Part shown: positions 1 through 7,932 of the stretch, piece by piece
Position numbering within the stretch: position 1 is the first letter of the stretch
How the letters are laid out: each line of letters starts with the position of its first letter
DNA from: Paraburkholderia bannensis
GTDB taxonomy: Bacteria; Pseudomonadota; Gammaproteobacteria; Burkholderiales; Burkholderiaceae
Length of the DNA stretch: 51,807 bases
Reading direction: 5' to 3'
Assembly (NCBI RefSeq): GCF_014200455.1
Contig: NZ_JACHBW010000032.1
Coordinates: 1 to 51,807 of the forward strand
Made by a program: the position numbers and the translations under genes
The notes under the pieces: model-generated
Told to the model about the DNA's origin: nothing
Seen by the model: only the letters and a program-made list of their open reading frames with translations
Database searches by the model: none

Positions 1-2
1 TC

Positions 3-89
3 GAGCGCTGCCGCCAGGAAGTGCCGCAACTTCGCGAAGTGGATGGGCGTCAGGTATCCTGCCATCGTGCTGAGGAGGTGGGGGAATAG
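3..89 (+). CDS. Dipeptide/oligopeptide ABC transporter ATP-binding protein, C-terminal end only
   Basis: The open frame enters from the left edge and stops at a TAG at 87-89. The 28 residues seen include an ERCRQEVPQL stretch followed by GRQVSCH. This matches the Cys-containing C-terminal tail (RC...E.P.L...G..V.CH) typical of DppD/DppF/OppD/OppF ATPases, which energise peptide import from the cytoplasmic face. The body of the gene lies outside the window, so neither the Walker motifs nor the exact paralogue can be judged. The next gene starts 3 bp after the stop, so the two are probably co-transcribed. The assignment rests on a short tail only. Confidence 0.55.
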   Translation, partial: ERCRQEVPQLREVDGRQVSCHRAEEVGE

Positions 90-91
90 GG

Positions 92-1318
92 ATGCTTGAA
101 GCGACGGCGGCGCGTCGTTTTGCGCGCCGCCAACGTAGAGGCGGCCGTCGTGCCGCTTTGAAAGTGCGTGCGTGGGCCAGACGCTGGGGACAAACGGCGC
201 GCGCCGCGATGGGCGCTGCGCTCGCGCTCGCCGTGGCGCTCGGGCCTTCACTCGACCGTCCGTTGCGGCTCGCCGCTGTGTCCGGTTCGCATGCCTCGCG
301 CGTCTTCATCCCCCGCGCATTCGGCGCGGGCGCTGCCGCCAATACGCCCGGCGTGCGTCCGCCGGTGCCCACATCGCACCTGCCCGGTTCTTCCGGTGGA
401 AGCCTGCCGGGGTTCCACTCGCCGCCGGCCGTGCCCAGCTACGCCTCGGGCACGACCGCCGGCGGCCCGGTGCGCACGCAACCGGCGCGCATGCCGTTCT
501 ATGTCGCCACGCGCGGCACCACCACGATCTATCTGCTCGGCACGCTCCATGTGGGCGACCCGGTCGACTATCCGCCGAATCAGCCGTTTCGCCAGTCGAT
601 CCTGGCAGCGCTCAACGCCTCTCCCACGCTCGCGCTCGAACTCTCGCCCGACGATCTGCTGGTCTCGCAGGACGACGTATCGAAATATGGCGTGTGCCGA
701 CGCCCTTGCCTTGAACAGATGCTGCCAGAGCCGCTGTGGGCGAAGCTCGCGGCACGCCTGCGCGGCAACCCCGAGGCGCTGGCCGAAATCCGCAAGATGA
801 AGCCGTGGCTGGCTTCGCTGCTGGTGGAAACCTACGACTCGCTGAGCGCGGGCCTGCAAACCGAGTACGGCACCGAGGCGCAGTTGCAGAACGTCTATCT
901 GCGCCTGAAGGGACGGCGCGTGGTGGGCCTGGAGCGGCTGGGCGAGCAGATGCGCGCCTTCACGAACCTGAACCTGGCGCAGCAGCGCGAGATGCTGGCG
1001 CAGGATCTTGCGCAGACGCCCGCGCAGAATCTTGCCGATGTGCAGACCCTGCTGCACCTGTGGCGAGTGGGCGACGCCGATGCGATCGCCGCCTGGGAAG
1101 CCGCGCGCACCGAGAAACTCTCGCACGATCCGCGCGTGGCGGCTTCAGTGGACAACCGCATCGTCTATGAACGCAACCGGCGCTTCGTCTCGCGCATGCA
1201 GCAGTACGCCGGGCCGAACAAACCGCTGTTCGTGGCGATTGGTTCGCTGCATCTGGGCGGGCGCAAGGGAGTGCTGCAGTTGCTGCGCCAGCGCGGGTTC
1301 ATGGTCGATCCGGGTTGA
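92..1318 (+). CDS. TraB/GumN family protein
   Basis: 408 aa. The N-terminus is very Arg-rich (residues 1-35) and is followed by a hydrophobic segment at about 40-52, a signal anchor or a long twin-basic signal. A Pro/Gly/Ser-rich linker runs to about residue 130. The TraB/GumN domain starts at FYVATRGTTTIYLLGTLHVG, with the family's GT-H motif near the start and a second conserved GSLHLGG near the C-terminus (about residue 386). Members are thought to be metal-dependent, Tiki-like hydrolases; the substrate is unknown here. A GAGGAGG ribosome site overlaps the end of the upstream ABC ATPase gene. The gene ends tail-to-tail with the TPR glycosyltransferase, overlapping it by 20 bp. Confidence 0.85.
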   Translation: MLEATAARRFARRQRRGGRRAALKVRAWARRWGQTARAAMGAALALAVALGPSLDRPLRLAAVSGSHASRVFIPRAFGAGAAANTPGVRPPVPTSHLPGSSGGSLPGFHSPPAVPSYASGTTAGGPVRTQPARMPFYVATRGTTTIYLLGTLHVGDPVDYPPNQPFRQSILAALNASPTLALELSPDDLLVSQDDVSKYGVCRRPCLEQMLPEPLWAKLAARLRGNPEALAEIRKMKPWLASLLVETYDSLSAGLQTEYGTEAQLQNVYLRLKGRRVVGLERLGEQMRAFTNLNLAQQREMLAQDLAQTPAQNLADVQTLLHLWRVGDADAIAAWEAARTEKLSHDPRVAASVDNRIVYERNRRFVSRMQQYAGPNKPLFVAIGSLHLGGRKGVLQLLRQRGFMVDPG

Positions 1319-3371
1319 GCGGATCAGCTTGCGCGGGGGCCTTGCGTTTGCGTGGCGGTTTCTGCGCTTTGTCTACCGTCGCCGATCTTTCAGCCTTAAC
1401 GGCAGGCTTACGGGTGTTCGCGCGCCTCGGTGGTTTGTCCCGCGCCGCCGACACTTGCAGCGCATCGCGCAACGCCTCGATCGCCGTGCTCCACTCGCCC
1501 ACTTCCTGCTGACGAAAGAGCCGCGCGGTGGGATACCACGGCGAATCCGCGCGGTTTTCGAGCCAGCGCCATTCGCTGTTCGCCGGCACAAGAACCCACA
1601 CCGGCTTGCCGAGCGCGCCCGCCAGATGGGCAACCGAGGTATCGACGGCAATCACGAGATCGAGGTTCATGATGAGCGCTGCGGTATCGCCGAAGTCGCG
1701 CAGATCGTCGCTGAAGTCGTGAATGACCGTCGGGGTTTCCAGCGCCGCGAGCTGGGCGCGGGCCGCCTCGCCCTTTTGCAGCGAGAACCAGCTGATTTCG
1801 TCGAGCGCGAAAAGCGGCGCGAAGGCCGCTAGCGGCACGGAGCGATTGCGGTTGTTGTAGAAAGTCGGACTGCCGCCCCAGACGAGGCCGACCTTGCGAC
1901 GCGCAGCGGATTTGCCAGTGATTTTATCCACCGCGTTTTCCACTGCTTTATCCACCACTTTATCCACCACTTTATCCACCGCTTGGTCCACCGCTTGGTC
2001 CACCACTTGGTCCACGGCGTTATCCACCTCGCTGTCCACTGCCTTGTCCACCGCCTTATCCACGGTTTTATCCACAGCCGCCTGCACGCGCCGTTTCCAC
2101 GCCTCGATTTCGACCTCGCGCGCGAACAGATACGGCACCTTGTCCGGAATCGTGTCGAATTCGGTGCCGCATGCGGCGGGCGCGCTCATCGCGTAGATCC
2201 AGTAGTCGTAATCGCCCCCGGGTTTGCCGGTCCAGGCGCGGTGCACGCCCGGCACCGACTGCGCGAGCAGTTGCAGCGGTTGCGTGATGCAGACGTCGAC
2301 GCTCGCGCCGCGCGCGGCGATTTCCGTGGCATAGCGCACGAACTGGATCTGGTCGCCGAAACCCTGCTCGTGGACCAGCAGCACGCGCTTGCCTTCGAGC
2401 GGTTCGCCGGTCCATTCGCGCACGCCTTCGATATCGTGCGGTGCATAGTCGCAGGCGCGCCAACGCCGGGCGTATTCGGCCCAGCCTTCGCGATACTCGC
2501 CGCGCTTGAGCTTGAGCCATACGAGGTTCTGGCGCGCATCGGCGTGTTCGGGATCGAGTTCGAGGGCGCGCTCGTAGTAGGGCGCTTCTTCGTCATTGCG
2601 GCCTTGCGCAGCCAGCGACGCGCCAAGACACACCAGGTTCGCCGCGTTCGGCTCCAGCGCCACGGCCTCGCGATAGCAATGCTCCGCTTCGCGATAGTCG
2701 CCGGCCTGACCGAGCGCCGTGCCCAGATTCACCCATGCGGCGGCAAAGGTCGGCGCCAGTTCGACAGCACGACGGTAATGCACGATGGCAGTGGACTCGT
2801 CACCGAACGCTTTGAGCGCATTCGCCACGTTGAAGTGCAAGGCGGCCTCGTCGGGCGCCATGTCGAGCGCTTCGCGGTAGCACGCGATGGCTTCGTCCAG
2901 GCGGCCCAGCTTTGCCAGCACGCTGCCAAGGTTGATCCGCGCATTGGTGGCGCCCGGGTCCAGCGCGAGCGCCGCGCGGCAATGGCGCGCCGCGCCTTCG
3001 AGGTCGCCCAGGTCGCGCAGGGTGAGCGCGAGATTGTTGTGGGCGTCGGCGAAATCGGGATTCAGGCGCAGTGCTTCGCGCAGGTTCTGCGCGGCTTCGC
3101 TGGTCTGGCCGAGTGCGCGCGCGGCCAGTGCGCGGTTACTCCAGCAGACGGCGTCGCCAGGCGCGTGCTGCAGGGCGCGGTCCATCAACGCCAGCGCGCC
3201 ATGATGATTGCCTTCTTGATGCAGCGCGACGCCGAGGTAGTGCAGCGCATCGGCATGGGCCGGGTCTTGCTCGATCAGACTGCGATAGACCGCCTGCGCC
3301 TCGCCGAGACGGCCCGCGCCGTGTGCAGCCAGGGCCGCGGAGAGCGGGTCTGCGGAAAAATCGGTGTTCAT
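1299..3371 (-). CDS. TPR-repeat glycosyltransferase (GT-B type, SPINDLY/heptosyltransferase-like C-terminus)
   Basis: 690 aa from ATG at 3371; an in-frame ATG at 3398 would add 9 aa and neither has a strong ribosome site. Residues about 5-290 are tandem TPRs (for example ALxLNPDFADAHNNLALTL). The C-terminal half is a two-lobed glycosyltransferase: lobe 1 has LVHEQGFGDQIQFVRY, and lobe 2 starts at KVGLVWGGSPTF and includes DLVIAVDTSVAHLAGALGKP, the nucleotide-sugar side of GT-B folds. Between the lobes, residues about 433-483 are a run of VDKA/VDQA/VDKV tetrapeptides encoded by a 12-bp DNA repeat, a striking linker expansion. A Lys/Arg/Pro-rich tail follows. It probably glycosylates a surface structure or protein; the acceptor is unknown. 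Confidence 0.8.
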   Translation of the reverse strand: MNTDFSADPLSAALAAHGAGRLGEAQAVYRSLIEQDPAHADALHYLGVALHQEGNHHGALALMDRALQHAPGDAVCWSNRALAARALGQTSEAAQNLREALRLNPDFADAHNNLALTLRDLGDLEGAARHCRAALALDPGATNARINLGSVLAKLGRLDEAIACYREALDMAPDEAALHFNVANALKAFGDESTAIVHYRRAVELAPTFAAAWVNLGTALGQAGDYREAEHCYREAVALEPNAANLVCLGASLAAQGRNDEEAPYYERALELDPEHADARQNLVWLKLKRGEYREGWAEYARRWRACDYAPHDIEGVREWTGEPLEGKRVLLVHEQGFGDQIQFVRYATEIAARGASVDVCITQPLQLLAQSVPGVHRAWTGKPGGDYDYWIYAMSAPAACGTEFDTIPDKVPYLFAREVEIEAWKRRVQAAVDKTVDKAVDKAVDSEVDNAVDQVVDQAVDQAVDKVVDKVVDKAVENAVDKITGKSAARRKVGLVWGGSPTFYNNRNRSVPLAAFAPLFALDEISWFSLQKGEAARAQLAALETPTVIHDFSDDLRDFGDTAALIMNLDLVIAVDTSVAHLAGALGKPVWVLVPANSEWRWLENRADSPWYPTARLFRQQEVGEWSTAIEALRDALQVSAARDKPPRRANTRKPAVKAERSATVDKAQKPPRKRKAPAQADPLNPDRP
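1924..2076 (+). repeat. 13 x 12-bp repeat resembling DnaA boxes, inside the TPR-glycosyltransferase gene
   Basis: Thirteen 9-mers of the form TTATCCACC, TGGTCCACC or TTGTCCACC recur at exactly 12-bp spacing (starts 1924, 1936, 1948, 1960, 1972, 1984, 1996, 2008, 2020, 2032, 2044, 2056, 2068). The last one (2068-2076) is a perfect TTATCCACA DnaA box; six others differ from it only at the final base. On the coding (minus) strand they read GTGGAT/C-AAG-type codons, giving V-D-x-x tetrapeptides. The repeat keeps the frame. Whether DnaA binds is unknown; the similarity may simply follow from the VDK codons. Confidence 0.9.
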
Positions 3372-3620
3372 GGCTATCGTGCGATGGGCGGGCGCCATGC
3401 GCGTTGGGCAGGTTGCGCGGGCCGCCGACCGGATTGTTAAGGGAATCTAACAAGGTACGGATCAGGCGTCCGATCGAGCATCAGAAAAATCCGAAAGTGC
3501 TAAGGAGTCTGACGCAGCCACGTAAAGCGCTCCGCGCGCGCCACGCTTTAGTTGGATTCCGATATCGGCGCGCGCGCGGCGCTTCTACGATGCGGCTTCC
3601 CTTTGCTCTCCTGTCGCATC

Positions 3621-4442
3621 ATGCCGCCCAACCTTTCGAATTCACCGATCATCAGGATCGACACGCCTCTCGTCAGCGTCATCACGCCAACATGGGAGCG
3701 TGAAGCCATGCTGCCGTTCGCCTACCGTTCATTCGCCCATCAGGACGTGAGCGCATGCGAGTGGATCGTGATCGACGACAGCGCCACGCCGAGCGCCTTC
3801 ATGGCGAGCCTGCGCGACCCGCGCGTGGTTTACCGGCACGTGGCGCAACGCATGAGCATTGGCGAGAAGCGCAATCTGGCGGCGGATCTGGCGCGCGCCG
3901 ACGTCATCGCTCACTTCGACGACGACGAGTTCTATGCGCCCGATTACCTGCGCACGATGCTCGACCAGATGAAGGCAGCGCAGGCCGATATGGTCAAGCT
4001 CAGCGCGTTTTTTCTGTATAGCCGCGTGTACGGCAAGTTCGCGTGGTGGGACACGCTGCGCAAGAGTGGGCTGCACTTTCGCTGGAGCCGGCAACCGATG
4101 ACGTCGCTCAGCTTTCCCGCCGAACACCAGGCTTTCGCCGATAACCACCTCGGTTACGGCTTCAGCTATGTCTATACGAAGCGGCTGTGGGCGGCGGGGC
4201 CGTTCGAGCCATCGTCGTTCAACGAAGACTGCGCGTTCGCGCTTGCGGCGCGCGCGCGCGAGGCGAATCTGCTGCTGCTCGCCGACGATATCGGTCTGTG
4301 CGTGCACGTGCTTCATGCGTACAACACATCGGCGAGCTTTCCGCAGTACATCCTGCCGGACGCACTGGTGGCGCGACATTTCCCGCGTTTGGCCGAGGCG
4401 ATGCGGGAAATGCCGGCGATCGTGCGGCCGGACGCCGTTTAA
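3621..4442 (+). CDS. Glycosyltransferase family 2 protein
   Basis: 273 aa from ATG at 3621. An upstream in-frame ATG at 3552 would add 23 residues that do not resemble the family, and no convincing ribosome site is seen. The GT-A fold begins with TPLVSVITPTWERE, followed by WIVIDDS and a metal-binding DDDE (AHFDDDEFYAPDYL), the DxD equivalent. GYGFSYVYTKRLW and NEDCAFAL match the acceptor-side part of GT2 enzymes. It probably transfers a sugar from a nucleotide-sugar to a glycan or protein; no sugar-synthesis genes are nearby. It may act with the TPR-glycosyltransferase that diverges from it across about 250 bp. Its stop shares the tetranucleotide TTAA (4439-4442) with the stop of pxpA on the other strand. 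Confidence 0.85.
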   Translation: MPPNLSNSPIIRIDTPLVSVITPTWEREAMLPFAYRSFAHQDVSACEWIVIDDSATPSAFMASLRDPRVVYRHVAQRMSIGEKRNLAADLARADVIAHFDDDEFYAPDYLRTMLDQMKAAQADMVKLSAFFLYSRVYGKFAWWDTLRKSGLHFRWSRQPMTSLSFPAEHQAFADNHLGYGFSYVYTKRLWAAGPFEPSSFNEDCAFALAARAREANLLLLADDIGLCVHVLHAYNTSASFPQYILPDALVARHFPRLAEAMREMPAIVRPDAV

Positions 4443-5194
4443 ACCCCGACCGCGCCCGCCGCGCGCACGTCGATGCCCGCTTCGTCGAGCGCCGCGCGGA
4501 TGCGGCGCGCGAACGCCAGTGCGTGCGGGCCGTCGCCGTGCAGGCAGATGGTCTGGGCGTTGAGCGGCACCCATGCGCCGTCGACGGCTTGCACGCGCTG
4601 TTCGCGGATCATCGCGAGCGTGCGCGCCAGCACGGCGTCTTCGTCGTCGAGCAGCGCGCCCGGTTCGCTGCGCGGCACCAGCGAGCCGTCGGCGCGATAG
4701 CCGCGGTCGGCGAACACTTCCTCGATCGCCACCAGCCCGGCTGCGCGCGCGGCGGCCACGAGACCGCTGCCCGCGAGCGCGAACACCGTCACCGAAGGAT
4801 CGAAGTCGTGCACGGCGCAGACGATGGCGTCGGCGATCTTCGCGTCGCGCGCGGCCTGGTTGTAGAGCGCGCCGTGTGGCTTGACGTGGGCGATGCGTCC
4901 GCCCTCGGCCTGGGCGATCGCCGACAGCGCGCCCAGTTGATAGAGCACGCCCGCGTAGATTTCCTCGGCGGGCAGGTCCATCTCCTTGCGGCCGAAGTTT
5001 TCGGGGTCGTTGAAGCTCGGGTGCGCGCCGATCGACACGCCCTTGCCGACGGCCCAGCGCACGCATTCGCGCATTGCGTTGGCGCCGCCCGCATGCCAGC
5101 CGCACGCGATATTGGCGGAGCTTACGAGGTCGAGCAGCGCCTCGTCGGAGCCGCAGCCTTCGCCGAGGTCGGCGTTCAGATCGATGGTGGTCAT
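4439..5194 (-). CDS. pxpA: 5-oxoprolinase subunit A (LamB/YcsF family)
   Basis: 251 aa from ATG at 5194. It opens with the family signature DLNADLGEGCGSDEAL and continues with SSANIACGWHAGG, GAHPSFNDPENFGR and VKPHGALYNQ, all hallmarks of the YcsF/PxpA fold. With PxpB and PxpC it makes the ATP-dependent 5-oxoprolinase that opens pyroglutamate to glutamate, a damage-control reaction. It is the last gene of the pxpB-pxpC-pxpA operon, separated from pxpC by 120 bp. The length is normal for the family. The alternative in-frame ATG at 5230 lacks family similarity. The 3' end converges on the GT2 gene. Confidence 0.95.
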   Translation of the reverse strand: MTTIDLNADLGEGCGSDEALLDLVSSANIACGWHAGGANAMRECVRWAVGKGVSIGAHPSFNDPENFGRKEMDLPAEEIYAGVLYQLGALSAIAQAEGGRIAHVKPHGALYNQAARDAKIADAIVCAVHDFDPSVTVFALAGSGLVAAARAAGLVAIEEVFADRGYRADGSLVPRSEPGALLDDEDAVLARTLAMIREQRVQAVDGAWVPLNAQTICLHGDGPHALAFARRIRAALDEAGIDVRAAGAVGV

Positions 5195-5314
5195 GATGTT
5201 TCTCTCCGTATTGCCTGACGCCCGCCGCACCGCCTGGTCCTGGGCGGCGGGGGCGTGTGATGCGTGGGGTGCGGCGTGCTTTCGCCGCTACCGTTTTAGT
5301 GGGTGCGCTGCGCT

Positions 5315-6370
5315 TTAACGCGCGCGTGCGCGGCGCTCGTCCTGCATGGCGATGGCCGTATCGATCTGGCGCAGATACGCACGCTCTTCGAGCAGCGCAT
5401 GGCGTGCCACCGCCCGCGTCGTCTCGACAAAACGCACGCCCGCCGCCAGGCGCACCTGGGCGAGTTTCCAGAGATCCGCGCGAATCACCACGCCGATCCT
5501 CGGATAGCCGCCCGTGGTCTGCGCGTCGCTCATCAGCACGATGGGCTGGCCGTTCGGCGGCACCTGGATCGTGCCGGGCAGCACCGCATGCGAGAGCAGG
5601 TCGGCGCGCGCCGCTTCGGCTTCGCGCGCGAGCGCCGTGCCTTCAAGCCGGTAGCCCATGCGATTGCTGTTGGGCGTGACGCGCCACTCGTCGGACCAGA
5701 ACGCGCGCTGCGCCTCGGGTGTGAAGCTGTCGTATTCAGGGCCGCGCAACACGCGTACCGGCACGGCCCACAGCACGCCGTCCGGATGGCGGCCGCGCCG
5801 GTGATGCGGCTCGTCCACATGAACGAAGCCGCATTGCGACGGCGCTTTCACGCCGAATGCGGGTGCGCCCGGCGCCAATGATGCGCGCTCCCCGCCCGGC
5901 GCGAACGAGGCGCCGGTGGCGAGCCGGTCGCCGTCCTTGAGCGCGCGTCCCGCGAGGCCGCCAAAACCGGCGGCCAGATCGGTGCTGCGCGAGCCGAGCA
6001 TCGGCAGGACGTCGATGCCGCCCGCCACGCACACATAGGCGCGCATGCCGAGCTTAGCGCCTGCAAGCACGAGCTCCTCACCGGCCGCGACCGGCAGGCT
6101 CCACCACGACCAGACCGGCTTGCCGCCCAGCGTCGCGTTGAAATCGGTGCCGGTGACGGCGACGCGCGTGGCGCGCGCGAAGCGCAGCGCCACCGGGCCG
6201 AAGGTGATTTCCAGACCGGCGGCGTCGGGGCGGTTGCCGACCAGCCGGTTGCCCACTTCGAGCGCCAGCGTGTCGAGCGCGCCGCCGCCGGCGACGCCCA
6301 GATGCCGGTGGCCGGGGCGGCCCAGATCCTGAACCGTGGTGAGCAGGCCTGCACGCAATACCTCGATCAT
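5315..6370 (-). CDS. pxpC: 5-oxoprolinase subunit C (biotin-dependent carboxyltransferase-like)
   Basis: 351 aa. It starts MIEVLRAGLLTTVQDLGRPG, the invariant N-terminus of the KipA/PxpC (AHS2) family, and has RVLRGPEYDSF and the conserved late stretch GQPIVLMSDAQTTGGYPRIG. Its ATG overlaps the stop of pxpB by 4 bp (ATGA at 6367-6370), implying translational coupling. Together with PxpA and PxpB it forms the three-protein oxoprolinase. A short Arg/Ala-rich tail ends the protein. Confidence 0.95.
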   Translation of the reverse strand: MIEVLRAGLLTTVQDLGRPGHRHLGVAGGGALDTLALEVGNRLVGNRPDAAGLEITFGPVALRFARATRVAVTGTDFNATLGGKPVWSWWSLPVAAGEELVLAGAKLGMRAYVCVAGGIDVLPMLGSRSTDLAAGFGGLAGRALKDGDRLATGASFAPGGERASLAPGAPAFGVKAPSQCGFVHVDEPHHRRGRHPDGVLWAVPVRVLRGPEYDSFTPEAQRAFWSDEWRVTPNSNRMGYRLEGTALAREAEAARADLLSHAVLPGTIQVPPNGQPIVLMSDAQTTGGYPRIGVVIRADLWKLAQVRLAAGVRFVETTRAVARHALLEERAYLRQIDTAIAMQDERRARAR

Positions 6371-7065
6371 GCGCGGGCCTCCTCGATGCTTTCGCCGATG
6401 TGCTCGATGACAAAGCGCACGCGGTCGCCCGGCATCAGCAGGGTGGGCGGATTGCGGGTGGGATCGAACAATTTGAGCGCGGTGCGGCCGATCAGTTGCC
6501 AGCCGCCCGGCGACTGGGCCGGATAGATGCCCGTCTGCGCGCCGCCGATGCCGACCGATCCCGCCGGCACGGCCACACGTGGCGCGCCGCGGCGTGGCGC
6601 GTGCAAGGCGGCGTCGAGACCGCCGAGATAGGCGAAGCCGGGCTGAAAACCGAGGAAGAACACGGTATAGACACCCGCGGCGTGTCGCGCGGCGACATCG
6701 GCGGGCGCGAGGCCCGTGTGGCGCGCGACGGCGGCCAGATCCGGCCCGGCTTCGCCGCCGTAGCGCACGGGGATCTCGACTTCGCGGCCTTCGGCGGCGT
6801 CGGCTTTGAGCGCGTCACTGCCTTCGGCGTCGTGCCAAGCCGCTTCGAGCGCGCGCGTGAGCGCGACGGCGTCGGCGGTGAGCGCGTCGAAGGTGATCGT
6901 CAGGTTGTTCATGCCGGGCACGACTTCGCGCACGGCGTCCCAGCCGCGCGCGAGCGCGGCCACGGTCCAGATGCGGCGCTGCACGTCGAGCGTGGCCGGC
7001 GGCGGCGCTTCGCAGACGAGCGCCTCGTCGCCGAGCGGATAGATACGGGGAACAGGATTGCGCAT
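6367..7065 (-). CDS. pxpB: 5-oxoprolinase subunit B (KipI-like)
   Basis: 232 aa from ATG at 7065; longer in-frame starts at 7116 and 7092 are possible but add non-conserved residues. The N-terminus has IYPLGDEALVCEA, and the C-terminal AHS1 domain has FFLGFQPGFAYLGGLD, PRVAVPAGSVGIGGAQTGIYP and GGWQLIGRT, all diagnostic of KipI/PxpB. It is first in the operon and carries the ATG/TGA overlap with pxpC. A plausible promoter lies at 7129-7157. The standalone homologue in Bacillus (KipI) inhibits a sporulation kinase, but the B-C-A gene set here points to oxoproline metabolism. Confidence 0.94.
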   Translation of the reverse strand: MRNPVPRIYPLGDEALVCEAPPPATLDVQRRIWTVAALARGWDAVREVVPGMNNLTITFDALTADAVALTRALEAAWHDAEGSDALKADAAEGREVEIPVRYGGEAGPDLAAVARHTGLAPADVAARHAAGVYTVFFLGFQPGFAYLGGLDAALHAPRRGAPRVAVPAGSVGIGGAQTGIYPAQSPGGWQLIGRTALKLFDPTRNPPTLLMPGDRVRFVIEHIGESIEEARA

Positions 7066-7128
7066 GATGTTCGGATTCCGCTGCGAGACCATGGTCGCGA
7101 TGAATCGGCCCGGCACGCGGATGGGGTC

Positions 7129-7157
7129 AAGTTACTTTCTTGACGAATTATCGACAA
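7129..7157 (-). promoter_or_regulatory. Candidate promoter of the pxpBCA operon with an overlapping dyad
   Basis: On the minus strand a -35-like TTGTCG (7157-7152) and a -10-like TAACTT (7134-7129) are separated by 17 bp and lie 64 bp upstream of the pxpB ATG. The -35 region is part of an imperfect dyad, TTGTCGATAATTCGTCAA (7157-7140), with matching TTGnCG and CGnCAA arms, a plausible repressor site. No regulator gene adjoins it. Prediction by eye only. Confidence 0.4.
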
Positions 7158-7288
7158 TTTCTACGTAAGCGTTTGCCCCGGGCACAACGCAGCGCAGCCG
7201 GCTGGAAGAACGGTGAGGAAATGAGCGTGGACGCGGTAAGGGGCGGAGCTTTTGCTCCCGGCCCTCAGCACGTCCATCAACGCGTCCA

Positions 7289-7912
7289 TTAACGCGGACG
7301 CAGCCGCCCCGCGAGATGCGCGCCGGCTTCGGTGACCACGGCGTCGAGCGGCAGATCGTGCGCCTCCGGTTCGAGCACGCCATCGTCGATACGGCAGGCC
7401 TCCCAGGCGACGCCCACCGTGAGCGGCGGCTGCGCCGCGGGCCACGCAGCGAGCGTGCGGTCGTAATAACCGCCGCCATAGCCCAGCCGATAACCCGCGC
7501 GATCGAAGCCCACGCACGGCACCAGCAGCAGATCGGGCAGGGCGTGGTCTGCGGCGTCCTGCGCGGCCGGTTCGGGGATGGCGTGATGGCCTTCGCGCAT
7601 CGGCGCCCCTGGCGTCCAGAAATAGAACTGCAAGGGTGTGTGACGTTCGCGAATGACCGGCAATGCGGCGCGTCGCGATGCATCGGCGGCGAGCCAGCCG
7701 GCGATCCATTCGCGCGCATCGAACTCGCCCGGCAGGGGCCAGTAGAAACCGATCGAGCGCGGTGCAAGATGCGCGATGAGTGCATCGAGATTCGCCGTCA
7801 GCGCGGCATTCGCAACCTTGTCGGAAAAGGCCGCCAGACGGGCCTCGCGAAGCCGTAAACGCCAGCTCTTTTTGGCTTCGGCCAAAGGGTTGCGTGCTAT
7901 GCTTGGGTTCAC
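7289..7912 (-). CDS. fau: 5-formyltetrahydrofolate cyclo-ligase
   Basis: 207 aa if the GTG at 7912 is the start; there is no suitable ATG near the family N-terminus, and the open frame continues to 7978. The protein begins with a basic helix (KKSWRLRLREAR) typical of 5-FTHF cyclo-ligases, then has IGFYWPLPGEFDAR, DLLLVPCVGFDRAGYRLGYGGGYYDR (ATP/substrate loop) and VGVAWEACRID near the C-terminus. It converts 5-formyl-THF to 5,10-methenyl-THF with ATP. It diverges from slt with only about 20 bp between starts, so the promoters must overlap the coding regions. The start codon is the uncertain part. Confidence 0.88.
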   Translation of the reverse strand: MNPSIARNPLAEAKKSWRLRLREARLAAFSDKVANAALTANLDALIAHLAPRSIGFYWPLPGEFDAREWIAGWLAADASRRAALPVIRERHTPLQFYFWTPGAPMREGHHAIPEPAAQDAADHALPDLLLVPCVGFDRAGYRLGYGGGYYDRTLAAWPAAQPPLTVGVAWEACRIDDGVLEPEAHDLPLDAVVTEAGAHLAGRLRPR

Positions 7913-7932
7913 CTCGCGCTCCAGAAATAACG

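Noticed and set aside
1924..2076. CRISPR array
   Set aside because: Unit is 12 bp with no unique spacers and lies in frame within a gene.
1894..2196. Leu-Ser-Thr repeat peptide on the plus strand over the 12-bp repeat
   Set aside because: Only a reading of the repeat in the wrong strand; the minus-strand frame keeps a conserved glycosyltransferase on both sides.
7066..7288. 6S RNA (often near 5-formyl-THF cyclo-ligase)
   Set aside because: The fau flanks were inspected, but no long rod-like structure with a central bubble was seen.
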